A stretch of DNA of 64,000 nucleotides from Guyanagaster necrorhizus. Lineage: Eukaryota > Basidiomycota > Agaricomycetes > Agaricales > Physalacriaceae. Position 1 is the stretch's first letter; every line of letters begins with the position of its first letter. The position numbers and the translations under genes were made by a program. The notes beneath the pieces were generated by a model. It saw only the letters and a list, made by a program, of their open reading frames with translations, did no database searches and was not told the origin of the DNA. Of this stretch, positions 46,400 through 57,694 are shown one piece after another. Location of the stretch: contig NW_025064894.1 in NCBI RefSeq assembly GCF_019112545.1, positions 586,297 through 650,296 on the forward strand, given 5' to 3'.

Positions 46400-47070
46400 G
46401 TAGCCGCGGCAGCCTAGAGATAGAATGAGAGCCTATCGATCATGCTCCTGCTTGTTATTTCATCTTTGAAGCTGACCATCCCTTTCCTTCCCTTTCGGAA
46501 GGCAACATGCTCGGTATTCCTACTATAATGTCAACATCGACTATAACAAGTTGACGATTCAGCAGCTGTCGTCCATACCAGGTATGTCGCTATTTCGCCA
46601 TGTCCCACTTCAACTGTGAGATCGTATGCGGTTTTACCGTTGATGATTCTTTTGCCATGATGTGGCGATGCTAGTGTGCTTTAATAAGACAACTCTATTA
46701 TACCATACTCAAAATGATAGGTCTCTTCTCAGCTTCAGCTGTCTGTGGCAGCTGGTGTAACACTCCAGCAGTAAGGCAAGAGACTCGTGCGGCGTCTCAA
46801 TAAGTACCTGCTTGTATGTTTGATTTCCTGGAGACAAATGCATGTCAACGACGAGCTTGCTCGAATAGTCTATGGTTTGCGATAGATATGAAGTTGAAGC
46901 TATCTGTATATATTAAAGCCTTCGCATTACTTTTAGCTTAATAGCTGGTGTCCTCAGGAAAGGTAAACATTCAAAATAAGTGATGCATACGTCGCAGGAA
47001 TCCTGCTTTGAACTGGGCGCACATGTCCGGTAGCGCGACAGTCATGGGCTGTATCCGATACCTGAACCTT
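46400..47070. other. Intergenic before UbiA 3' end, nothing recognised
   Basis: No ORF of note and no repeat. A short conserved-looking GTATGTCGC-type splice signal is present, but no supporting frame. Confidence 0.35.
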
Positions 47071-48519
47071 CTACCGCGAAAAGAGAAAAGTTGCGGATTT
47101 TTTTGAATAATCGATCAGGAGGCCACCCCAAACAATCCAGCCAAGCTGGCCATTGCGCTTGAAGTTTACTATAAGAAGATATGTCAGCGTATGTCGTGGA
47201 GGGGAACGAGGTTGCTCACTCCAGCAGCTCTCTGGTTTATCCAGCTCTACGGTGCTGAATTGCCAAATGAGATGTGTCGCAGTCCCACAAATAGAAAAGA
47301 CAAAGTAACCCCAATCCTGCCGATTCAGGCATCCTGCAACGGAAAGCATAGCGACAAAGATCGTGGCATAGCCGATAAGCATGGGCCTGATCCAGGTCCC
47401 GAAGAGAATGGCGGTGGAAAGCACTCCAGTTTTTACGTCGTCGACGATATCTTGACATGCATAGATGGTGTCTGTAAAATACGATGAGATTCAATGTACT
47501 ATGTATGTTACGGACGTGGTCGGCTAACCGTATAACATGGTCCAACTATAGATGTCTGTGAGCAACGTCATTACGTAGCGACATGTGAAGAGAGACATAC
47601 CACCAACAAGCAGCAAGAGCAGAGCAGAGGATGGCAGAATCAAACGTGTTCGTAGTTGACACATATGCGGTTACGAATCCGAAGTTCATGGCAAAGCCTA
47701 GCCATGCTTGTGGCCAGTAGGTTACCCGTTTGAGGAGGGGGTATATCGCGAATCTGGACGGAGCGTGAAATATTTAAGGTTCAGCATGATTGCAGATATG
47801 GTGTCCTCTTACAATGGGAGAAGCTGAAACAGGGCAGCGTAGAAACTACAAATAAGGTTAGAATTAGTAAGAAAAAAAGCATAAACTCGTAACTGACGCT
47901 AGACCATCAAGCGTGAGATAGAAGAATAGAATTCCCAGCGCGTATTGTACCAGAAGGAAGACGGTCGCTGCGAGGACGGTGATGCGGCCACTTGGAAGCG
48001 GCCTGTTCTTCGTTCGCTCTGGAAGTAGAATCATGAGATACTTTGTAGTAGACACGGGAGAATGCACCAACCAACACCAGCATCCATGTTCATATCGAAT
48101 ATGTCGTTGACGGTGCAAGCTGAACTACGTATTATAAACGCTCCGATCAAGCATTCAATGAGCTTGTACGCATAAGAATATAGCGCAATCGTTGGCGCCA
48201 TTGAGTATGACGCCATGGTCAAACCCCAAGCTGAAAGAACTCGTCTCAGTCGACATCACAGAGGACGTTTTGGTGCATACCAAACGGCCAGAACATCAGT
48301 ATCGTTCCCGTGGGCTTGGAAGAGTAAGGTAAGTAGTTTTTGACCTGTAGTCCTGATAAAAAAGAGACCAACCTTGTCGAGACGAATCAGTTCCAAATAT
48401 GGGTGCCAGCTCTCTGGACCACTATTTAGGGGAAAATTCTGATTGGCTCTGGCAGGCGGAGCATAATGGGTAGGGAGCTTTTCATGGCTATGAAGGAGGG
48501 AGGCGGTCTCACTGCTCAT
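47071..48519 (-). CDS. UbiA-family prenyltransferase
   Basis: Integral membrane aromatic prenyltransferase, 336 residues over nine exons (48373-48519, 48281-48314, 48072-48230, 47898-48018, 47813-47845, 47604-47753, 47529-47545, 47220-47471, 47071-47168), all in phase with GT-AG introns of about 45-60 bp. First Asp-rich motif NDIFDMNMD at residues 102-110, followed by VERTKNRPLPSG. Second motif YACQDIVDDVKTG at about 224-236. Both bind the Mg2+-diphosphate of the isoprenoid donor and look intact. Eight to nine hydrophobic segments expected. The N-terminus (MSSETASLLHSHEKLP) does not look like a mitochondrial presequence, so a role in prenylated secondary metabolites is as likely as a COQ2-type role. 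The 17-bp exon is unusually small. No neighbouring synthase or P450 gene. Confidence 0.9.
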
Positions 48520-48873
48520 CGCGTCGAGGAACGGGAAGCAATTTTACGAGATATGAAGAGTGTGAGTTGGCACGACGAGGGCACACAAGATCGAAGTAGT
48601 TTATATACCACTGAAACAAGGAAAGAATCGAGCCATTCTATGATTATCGGACGCCCACTCTGACCCGAATCGAGCTGGGTTGATCCAAAACGAAAGGAAG
48701 AAAAACCATTTGTCATTAGCGGTACCCCCTCCTGTGGCTCTAGGACGCTCGTGGGTCGGAACTGGGATAAAGGTTGGCTTTTCCCCGCGAAGATTGAATC
48801 TGTCAGACTCTGAGTTTCAAATGACCGAAGAAATGGTACAAACGTTATCCACTACTGCTGTGTGGGCCAGGCC
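48520..48873. other. UbiA upstream region
   Basis: Promoter region by position; no TATA-like or other element I can defend. Confidence 0.3.
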
Positions 48874-49669
48874 CTAGTTCGAGACATCGCTAAAGGGAAC
48901 CTTGTCGAAGACAGAAACCTCGCTAAGTAAGCGCAGAAACAAGAACTTTACCACCCTTTCCGTCAGTGAAGACACTCCCTGAGAAATGGTACGATGCTTT
49001 AAGCCTCGGACCACCCTTATCCAAAAAGTCAGTTCAACGTGCCCATGATTGAGACCGGCGGTTAGTTCCGTAAGTGTTAGCCATCTTTCTTTCAGAAGCT
49101 CGTTAGCGTATCTTTCGATGGTCCACAAGTCCGGCTGGCTCGGGTTCATTGTGGAACACGACGCTGTTTCTATGGCATGCAGTAGAAGACAGAACGGCGG
49201 CATATTCATGGTATGCAACTCAGTGCCCGATCGCCAATACCGCCGGAACCGAGGGCTAGTGCTTAGTTCGGTACGAGGTTTGAGAGAAGTGTGTTCACTT
49301 GTTAACATCCAGAAGATAACGAGCGAAATGTCGTAGTCATACTCCCGCGGATATCAAAGTCGACTTCAAGTCAGAAGCGATAGAGATTTACAAGAGATAG
49401 GTCGCCGTCTACAGGGGGCTGCGCATTATGCAGTCCAGAGCAATCGGACTCGGTGTCCGTTTCGTTCGGTATGTCTCGAGGCCATGCACATCCATGGATA
49501 TTGATACACAATAACGCAGAGACAGCCATTGTAGATCGTGGTCTGCGCGATATCGGAATACATGGTACACGCGGGCATCAAAAGGACTCACACGTTCGGA
49601 CTTGAGATAATTTTGAATGTGACCAGACAATGGACGCCGTAAATGGTGACAGCCTGCATAAAAATCCAA
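48874..49669 (-). CDS. Hypothetical gene, two or more exons
   Basis: I do not recognise this protein. Two minus-strand frames, 49409-49669 and 48874-49308, are open for 86 and 144 codons and could be joined by splicing. The second contains a plausible helical segment (WTIERYANELLKERWLTLTE) and ends with a basic tail. Introns cannot be fixed. The stop at 48874 is followed by no other coding signal. Confidence 0.3.
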
Positions 49670-49981
49670 AGCTGTAATGTCTTGTAGGCATGTGCATCTA
49701 CAATTATCGATTCCGATGGCGAGTCTGATTCAGATTACATCCTGCGGGATCTTTGGTTTTGTCAATGAGAATATGTAACAGATCCGCCAGAACTCAAATC
49801 GTAGGTCGCACCCCAGTTCCGTTAGCCGAAAAAGCAGTGGATCAAATTTAATGATAGACCATGCAGTAGATTACACGTCTGTGTATTTGTATCAGATTCA
49901 CTACTATTCAACACGATGCCGATAGTTATACTCACCATGAAATCAATAAATAAGCAGGAAATGTCGGAATCGTAACAGCAA
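49670..49981. other. Short intergenic, 3' side of ISY1
   Basis: AT-rich 3' flank. I see no gene or repeat. Confidence 0.35.
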
Positions 49982-51163
49982 TCATTTTTCTTCACCAAAA
50001 TATTCCTCAACCAAGACCTTCTTCCGTAGATCGAGAAGCACTGCGTCCATCTCCGTTCGAGTAGGCATCTTGGGAGGCAGGAGATTTTCAGCAGTCAAGA
50101 AAGGTATATACGATGCAGCTGCATGAGCGCTCGCATAAGCCTGGTCTATCGGCAGCTCTGAGCGCGGTGGTAGAGGCGCACTAGCTCCAATTTTTGAACG
50201 CTTTGAATCTTCCATCTCCGAATCTTCCCCATCAGCATCTCCATCATTAACCTTCCGTTTAGCGTTTTGCGTCGCCGATGAACGCGGCGGAATAACTGAG
50301 GCGCCCGAAGCGTCGGATCTGGGAAACTTTGGCATAGGATCGTCATTCGGAAGGTCCAAGGATTCTCGAAGATTTGTATACGCTTCTTCCCATTCTGTAG
50401 GTCGACCGATGAGTGGCTGAAGCAAGTATGAGAATCAGTAGGACTCACCATCCTCTTCCGCTTGCCGTTCAAAATCCAGTAATTTTCCATCGACTTCGTC
50501 CGTGTCGCCATAATATGCCGGTCCTTGTCCCAAGAACTTTTTGTAGAACGCCAAGGTCTGGTTCTCCTCTTCTTCCTCGTTCTTCCGGCTCTGGAAGAGT
50601 TCTCGAACACCTGGTAGCTCCTTGGCTCGTCCAAAATACCTAAAAATGGAACATGTTGGAGGAAATTTCGTAACCAGAATGTGATTCTTACTTGTAACCC
50701 TTCGTCCCGGGTACCTCCTTCCCGTCATCGTCCAGCATGGCCACATTCCGCCGATAGTTAGCGCCACCAAGAGCCACTATCTGATTCTCCCAATGCCGTT
50801 TTTCTCGCAGAATTTTGTTGATCTCGTCATTTAAATCGCGGACTTCATAATCGGTAAGGCCGGCTACAAAACGGTGTTGAGTATGCCGTACTGGGTAAAT
50901 GGAAGAGATACCGCACCATCCTGAATTTTCGACACCTTTCGGCTAATTTCCCTCAGAATTTCTCCTCTCCATCGTTCACATTCGCGCAAACTTTTGCATG
51001 CGCTTGCCATTCGCGGTCGACGGTCTCCGCGTGTCCCAAGGCCAAGCTCTGCCGCTTGTGCCTCTCGAAACCGATAAAGCATGGACTGTGCTTTCTCTTC
51101 ATTACGGGCCTAGTGTACTCCGTCAGCATTCTTTGCGAGGAACAGAAATACAGCACGTACCAT
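49982..51163 (-). CDS. ISY1: Pre-mRNA-splicing factor ISY1
   Basis: Nuclear component of the Prp19-associated spliceosome, acting around the first catalytic step. 323 residues, five exons: 51161-51163, 50917-51109, 50692-50863, 50449-50639, 49982-50394, phases all closed. The first exon codes only for Met; the intron then ends at CTAG before ARNEEKAQSMLYRFREAQAA, the invariant ISY1 N-terminus. Further family marks: LRECERWRGEILREISRKVSKIQD, YEVRDLNDEINKILREK, RRNVAMLDDDGKEVPG, KGYKYFGRAKELPGVREL, FYKKFLGQGPAYYG. The C-terminus carries an acidic/basic segment (KRKVNDGDADGEDSEMEDSK) and ends LRKKVLVEEYFGEEK. It is divergent with the N2227 gene starting at 51331. Confidence 0.96.
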
Positions 51164-51330
51164 TTTTCCTGGATGATGGCACTGATCAAGTGCGTGAATT
51201 CAATACGTCACACGTTACCGTCACAGATAATAGTTCAAAATATCGGCAATACTCGGCAAACACATATTTCCTATAGATATATATTTCAAACGAAACATCG
51301 CCTAATATAGCTTTCTCTCCCACCACACAG
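51164..51330. promoter_or_regulatory. Shared divergent promoter, ISY1 and N2227 gene
   Basis: Only 167 bp separate the two start codons on opposite strands. The stretch is AT-rich with TATAG/TATATATTTC runs (51275-51290). A bidirectional promoter is implied by the spacing; no specific factor site is claimed. Confidence 0.45.
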
Positions 51331-53418
51331 ATGACTCCAAATATTTCAGACGTCGAAGAAGGTATGCCCATGTTCTTCGTAATATGTATATTCACCGCAT
51401 TTCGCGAATAGAAAGACGTCATTTTTCCAATGTCATAGCGACATTTCGGAAGTATACTCAATATTCGGTGTGTACGCCTAATACATAACGCAGACTTGTC
51501 AATAGTAATCATCACTTCAGCTAACAGCAAATAACAGACGTAGAAGGGACCTTTTTACTCTTCCAAAGGCTGATCAGGATCTTCTCGCTTCATTGGGGTA
51601 CAAAGAAAAATTAAACCTTGTCGACGATGCCATTTTAGCAAATGCCGCGTTCCTCAACCTAATCGTCGCCAATCCAGAGATATTCGGGCACGATGTGGAT
51701 GATGAAGACAGTGCTGTAACGTCTCCGGAACCAGTAGGTCATTCACATTCACACGACACAGGTCCGTTTGGTTCAATCCGGGCCGTCGACGCGCATTTAC
51801 GAACATAAACGTGCAGAACATGTACATTCGCACTCGCACTCGCACTCACATGGTTCCCATAGCGGCTTCCATTCTAGTCCGCAGTCATATAAGCCGTCGG
51901 ATTTCGATATGGATAAGCTAAGGAGCACCCTTAAGCAGTTTGTGCGCGATTGGAGCGAAGAGGTAACATTTGCGGCTCGCTCTGCGGCGCTTCTGTTGAT
52001 TTATCATTTGTATCACAGGGCAAGGAAGAACGAGAGGCGTGCTATGGTCCCATGAAAGACGCGTTGCTAAACCATTACGCCAGCTCCTCGGACGAAGAAA
52101 GGTGAGCGGTCTATATAGGCTATCAAGGCTTCTCGTAAGCACGGAAATGCAGCAAGAGAATGGAAGGAGACGCTTCTCCCCGATAACCTTGAGTCTCCTC
52201 GCAAATACTTAAAAACTTAAAGACGATGCTGCCATTGAAGGAATCATTTCAGAATCTTTGTTTTACTACAAGCTTACGAGCCGTGCATCGGTGGAAGTTA
52301 CATACTTATCATTTCATCAGGAAGAAGCTGCGGGTTCTTATTCCTGGCGCGGGGTTGGGCCGACTTGCCTATGATGTTGCCAAGTTAGGTCCGTGGATTT
52401 CTTTCTATACCTTTTAGCACTCAGCTCAGCCGTTCCTAGGCTTCGCATGTCAGGGCAATGAATTCTCTCACTACATGCTCCTGGCGTCATTCTTTATTCT
52501 CAACAGGTATGCTTCCCGCTTAGAAAACGAGCCTGCTCCAACTATAACCCAGGACGGATGAGATCAAAAAGTACACCATATATCCATACGTGCACTCCTT
52601 CTCTAACATCTACTCCCGATCAACGATTTTGCGCGCTATATCGATACCTGACGTGCTCCCATCCGACCTTCCGCCGGGTTCTGACTTCTCGCTCGTCGCA
52701 GGGGACTTTGAAGAAATATACGGCAGTGAGGACGATGGAGGTGAAGAGCCACATTCGGGACAATGGAACGCGATCTTGACATGTTTCTTTATTGATACGG
52801 TACGTTCTTCTGACTTCAGTATGCGATGCTGGCAATTGTTGTACACCAATCGGAATGCCTCGAAATTGTTCTGGATCCAATAGCACATTTCTCGGGCTTG
52901 CCTGACATGGTAACACCGATTGACCGCTGGAGATCGAAAGATCAAAATTCTGTCCGTCGACCACAGTTCCGATGCATTCTGTCCGCCCACCTTAAAATGG
53001 TCACGTGTTTCTATTGTCGAACCAGATCGCTCACATGTTCTAGGCCAAAAATATAGTAAACTATTTGCGTATCATCCATCGTATTCTAGCTCCAGGAGGC
53101 GTGTGGATAAACCTTGGTGCGGAGTAACTCGTGGCGACTTGCAATACTCTGACACCATTCTCAGGACCGCTGTTGTGGCATTTCGAGAACAACAACACTA
53201 ATGACCCGTCAGTCGAGCTTGACCTAGAAGAGGTCAAAGCGTTGGCCCGTACTATCGGATTTGAACTCAGGGTTAAGCAGCTTGTGCTATCATTTATTCG
53301 CGTTTACTCAGATTTCGAGCAGAACGAGAGCACCGTGGACACGACGTACACGAATAACTCTGAAGGAATGCTTGGCTACATATATCATGCCGCGTTTTGG
53401 ACTGCCACAAAGATATAA
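51331..53418 (+). CDS. Carnosine N-methyltransferase-like protein (N2227 family)
   Basis: SAM-dependent methyltransferase of the N2227/UPF0586 family (carnosine N-methyltransferase type). Exons I can fix: 51331-51361, 51412-51467, 51521-51761, 51817-51962, 52019-52101, one ending 52388, 52440-52508, 52555-52799, 53044-53116, 53165-53271, and the last from about 53320 to 53418. N-terminal RRHFSNVIATFRKYTQYS, SAM site VLIPGAGLGRLAYDVAKLG, QGNEFSHYMLLASFFILN, SRSTILRAISIPDVLPSDLP, IIHRILAPGGVWINLGPL. A His-Ser tract (HVHSHSHSHSHGSH) lies in the linker. Junctions between 52102 and 52320 do not close cleanly, and the 244-bp intron at 52800-53043 is long for this window, so damage is possible. A fragment of its 3' end occurs at 60459. 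Confidence 0.88.
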
Positions 53419-53639
53419 GCGGAATAATTATGGTCATGAGTCGTCCGTTGCTTTGTCTTTTGGGCAAGTTTGACTATAATGCATAACGTATGGTGGCGTA
53501 ATTTTTTAATGACGGTCTGCGGACAGACTGTTATGCACTCAGGCCGATTTTCAATGGCGTTCTATACTCATCCAGCGCGGTGAGACCGATCGTTGACTGT
53601 ATCTTATCTTCCTTGATATCATCACGGCTTCCCTACACG

Positions 53640-54300
53640 ACCAGGACTTTTCTCCTGACTACAGACAAGGGCAGACTACTGAAACACTTGTTGTGGCCAA
53701 CGCCTTGGTTACTGGAGAATCCGACACTATTACTGAAAGTGAGGAGAAGTCGACACTGTTCGTCTTGATGCATGTAATGTGCGCCATGGTTTCCGGACTG
53801 CTCTTGGTATGCTCTTGCTGTGTTATTTAATGTTCACTTTCAACTGAACATCGACCATTCGGGTTCTGATGCTAGTGAAAAATCTGGCACATTAGCGACT
53901 ATTCGTTTAGATTTGGGGCCTGAACGATTGTCCAATGTTCAGAAAGTGCTGTGAGAAGCGTGCAACGTTTATAGCAGTCTTCAATCCGAAGAACTCTTTC
54001 TGCCTCTAAGGAATTCTTTTCGTTTGCATGACGCTGTAGGCGCTTTTAGGTGGTTTACCTACAGACGCCACGTCCGACTGGACGGGGAGAAAGCCAGTGT
54101 CCGGCATCTCCGATATCATATTCATTGGAGGATCAACCGCACAAGCACCTGCCTTGTTCGCATATAGCATATTCAGCTAGTCAGCTGTCATCAGCCTGAT
54201 TGTCTTTGGTAACACCTTCCTTTTCACCGTCGTCGCCCTCTTTTATATCTACAGAATCCAAAGCTGTCAGACGTTTACCATGTCGTGAGTCTAGTGTATT
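53640..54300 (+). pseudogene. Degenerate copy of the inositol-transporter 5' half
   Basis: Plus-strand sequence follows the start of the intact gene at 54851: the GAGGAGAAG-TCG-AC segment before TM1, an SGLL segment, GLGPERLSNVQK (LGPDALSSGQK in the intact gene), then a segment equivalent to the SDWTGRR and ISDIIF motifs near 54073-54125 (GACTGGACGGGG, ATCTCCGATATCATATTC), and near 54215-54250 a TVVAL-like segment equivalent to the later TM region. Frames are disrupted throughout. It lies in tandem and in the same orientation, ending about 550 bp before the intact gene. Confidence 0.7.
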
Positions 54301-54850
54301 GGACTGACGCTGACCACAACGCGCGGATCGGAGGCTCCAGAGTGTTTATCTGGACAGGGCACGGACTGTGGAATGTTCGACGACCTTCTCTGGACAGCCC
54401 TTGATATGAATTATTATTGTCGAGTGCGCTTCGGCGGATTTCCATGACATTCTACGGGTGGTAAGGGGTTTGATACACCGCAAACTACGTGGAGCCGGTG
54501 GGGGTCGAAGGCGGGGCTCAAAATCCGCCAAATATTTTGAAACTTAGCATTCCTCTTAGTAGTGATTTTTGCATCGTTTATGCTACCATATATTCCACGA
54601 TTAGTTATATCTTCCCACCCTAATAGACAATCACTAGAAGCTACCGAGAATAACAAATGGAAAAAGTATTCCCGGTCCGAACCGTCGATCGATCGTGACC
54701 CCAATGCTGAAATTAGCTGGATTTATTTTTTGGAGGCATCTCTTCTGCTAATGACCATTGGGGATAGGAGCGGACCTATGATTCCTTTCTCGACCAACAT
54801 TTAAACAGGTTTCTGAACAACCCATCTTTCTTCCACAACCCGATAGTATC
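54300..54850. other. Inositol-transporter upstream region
   Basis: No gene recognised. AT-rich at 54560-54620. It contains the promoter by position. Confidence 0.35.
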
Positions 54851-56978
54851 ATGGCTACCGTACACGTCCAGAACACGCCTACTTTTATTAACAGTGAAGA
54901 CAAGAACGACCAGACTAACGAGTTTTTCGAAGTGGCAAACGACTTGGACTCTGGAGAAATAAATGAACTTGCCGTTGTAGCCGAAGGAGAGGAGAAGACG
55001 ACTTGGTTCGTCTGGACTTTAGTACTGTGTACTACGATATCTGGACTACTTTTCGGTATGCTAGTCCACTTTTACCCATGGCCATTTTCACTGAACATCT
55101 GCATCGAAGGGTACGATACTGGTGTAATATCGGGGGCATTAGTTACCGTAGGCTCTGATTTGGGACCAGACGCATTGTCCAGCGGCCAGAAGGTGCGTTG
55201 CGACGTATTTCGGTCCACTGGGCCTGAATCTATCTGATACTGTGCTGTCCTGGTGCTAGGAATTTATCACGTCTGCTACGACCCTAGGCGCCCTTCTCGG
55301 TGGTTTGGTAGCAGGCGCCATGTCTGATTGGACGGGCCGACGACTCGTGCTGGCCATATCTGATATCATATTCCTTGGGGGAGCAATCGCGCAAGCAGTC
55401 TGTCACACTGTCTGGAGCATGGTCCGTGTTTCTCCATATAATTGCTGCGGTCCATTCATGAGACCCTCTGTAGATTGGTGGACGATTCCTTGTTGGTATT
55501 GGTGTCGGATTGGCCTCGTGTATCGCGCCACTATACATCCAGGAGCTCTCTCCAACGCGTCTCCGGGGCCGTATGGTTGTCATGAATGCAGCCGCTGCAA
55601 CGTTTGGACAGGTCATTGCATACGGCATTGGAGCAGGCTTCGAGAATATGCACGGCGGATGGCGCTGGATGGTTGGCTTGGGATCCGTTCCAGCCGCTCT
55701 TCAATTAGTGTTTTTGCCGTTCCTTCCGGAAAGTCGTACGTGTATCCGACTTGCGGGGCTTGCTTATCACTTCGCTGACACTCATGACCATCAGCCCGCA
55801 TTATGTTGTTGAGAGGCGACGTTGCCGCCGCCCGGAAGATCATGACCAAGATCTATGCCCTCGCCAAGCCATCTGATGTGGAGCTAAAAGTGTGTATACT
55901 CGTCATGTGAAGTCCTCGTGTCTGATGCATCGTCATCTATCAGGTTAAAGTTCTACAAGCATCCGTGAAGCGAAGTGTAGAGATTACGAACAATACGACC
56001 TTTATGCAACGTTTCACGTCTATGCTAATGAATCCAGTTTATCGCAGAGCACTCAGTAAGCCTAGTTAGTCAAGTAGCATGTTGTACTAACTTCCGCGTT
56101 CTAGTCGTCGGGTGTGGATTGCAAGCGTTCCAGCAGCTCTGTGGTTTTAATACACTGATGTATTACTCAGCTACACTTTTTGCATCCATCGGGTTTAACC
56201 AGCCGACTGCAGTTAGCTTGATCATCTCCGGCACTAACTTCATCTTCACTATCGTCGCCCTCGCCTGCATCGACAGGATCGGACGACGGCGGATAATGCT
56301 CATTACTTCGCCTGGGATGATCTTTGGGTTGACGTTGGTGAGCATATCTTTCTACTGTTAGTGGTATACTTTCCCTTCCGCTGTGCTCTTCTCATTCCTT
56401 CCACCTCGCAGATCTGACGATTCACACTGGTGGCCAGCTCGTTGATGGCACCAAATACCCCACTTCATGGTCCGTCATCGTGTTATTATCTATGATTATA
56501 TTCGTCGCATCATACGCTACTGGTCTCGGTAATGTTCCATGGCAGCAAGGAGAGCTATTCGCGCTCGAGAGTACGACCCTTTTACTCGCTTTTTTGACAA
56601 TGGGACTAACAAATTACACTTCCAGTCCGTGGAGTAGGCACGTCCCTCGCTACTGCGACAAACTGGGCTGCCAACATGCTCATCAACTCTACCTATCTCT
56701 CACTCATGGCGAAGATCACGCCTGCCGGTGCATTTGGTTTCTACGCTGGATTGTGTCTTTTGGGCTGGCTGTTTGTCATCTTCTGCTACCCTGAGACGGC
56801 GGGTCTTAGCTTGGAGGAAGTCATGATGGTGTTTAAGCATAGCTTTGGGATCAAGGAGAGCGAGCGACTGAGGGAGCGGAAGCGGGAGGTGAAAGCGGAG
56901 GGTGTGGTGCATGACGTCGCGCCAAGTAGTGAGAAGGCTTCTACGGAGCGAAGGGAGGTAGCATCTCCAGATGTATAA
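54851..56978 (+). CDS. Itr-type myo-inositol/sugar MFS transporter
   Basis: Major-facilitator sugar porter, plasma membrane, most like fungal Itr inositol-H+ symporters. 560 residues in nine exons: 54851-55055, 55110-55192, 55260-55421, 55474-55735, 55795-55889, 55944-56055, 56105-56356, 56412-56570, 56626-56978. All phases close. Signature motifs: GYDTGVISGAL after TM1, SDWTGRR in loop 2-3, GRFLVGIGVGLASCIAPLYI, PES-PR across an intron at the end of TM6, AFQQLCGFNTLMYYSATLF in TM7, DRIGRRR in loop 8-9, NVPWQQGELFALE in TM10, and TATNWAANMLI. PWQQ-ELF and the ITPAG segment favour the inositol branch. Twelve TM helices expected; an acidic N-tail and a long C-tail rich in Glu/Arg. Introns 52-67 bp. 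A decayed tandem copy lies upstream. Confidence 0.95.
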
Positions 56979-57115
56979 TCTATTTACCACTAGATCGCTC
57001 TCAACTCGCTAAGTAATACTATATACTAGCGGCACAGTCCCCGCACGCGACCACAGTTCAGACCAACATAGTAACGAAGTAATGGCAATTCAACATCATA
57101 AGCGAAAGAAACAAA

Positions 57116-57694
57116 TCAAGGGACATAAACGACTATCAATGCATTGACCACTGGCTTATCCAGCTGACCATTCGACACGAACGGAACACGCTTCTTGCCA
57201 ACGGCCTGGGCATTCCGATCCGTCAAAATGGTAATCTCAGCCTCCAGAAGAGGAATAGCACCACTGCTTGCTATTTGCTGCTGCAAATTGTCCACCTCCC
57301 CGTGAAGCTCAGGGTCTCCATAGGTACTGAAAGCACTACACAGAGCAGGTGTGCCTCTCCACACAATATCAAGACCAGGGCTGGAGATATCTTCACTGGG
57401 TGATTCAATGAGATGGTCAGTTGGCCAGATATATCCTCCAGCAGTCCAATGGAGCTAGGGAGTGAGCTTGTATAGCCTGAGGGCATTGTACAATACCAAG
57501 TCCCCACCTTTCAGCTGGTGAAGAGGTCAGTAAAGGCAGATGAGGTTGTGAAAGAAGAGGTGTACATAAGGCACCAAATATTCCACCAAGATGTCTGCAG
57601 GACACACACCATGAGAAAGGAAAAACATAACCTTCCTCCCTCTAGACACATTCTGTTGTGAGCAGTTATTTAGCACAGTGGTGAATGCCAGGAC
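57116..57694 (-). pseudogene. 3' part of an unrecognised gene cut by a Gypsy-B LTR
   Basis: I do not recognise the protein. A single minus-strand frame can be read with one TAG: LKGGDLVLYNALRLYKLTP, stop, LHWTAGGYIWPTDHLIES, DIVWRGTPALCSAFSTYG, VDNLQQQIASSGAIPLLEAE, ending DKPVVNALIVVYVP. The conserved-looking aromatic spacing suggests a real protein. CpG sites are frequent at its 3' end and vanish towards the LTR at 57695, as if methylation spread from the repeat. The 5' part is missing. Confidence 0.5.

Noticed and set aside
49982..53418. Divergent ISY1/N2227 pair considered as a metabolic cluster with UbiA and the inositol transporter
   Set aside because: The functions are unrelated housekeeping roles and no biosynthetic core gene is present.
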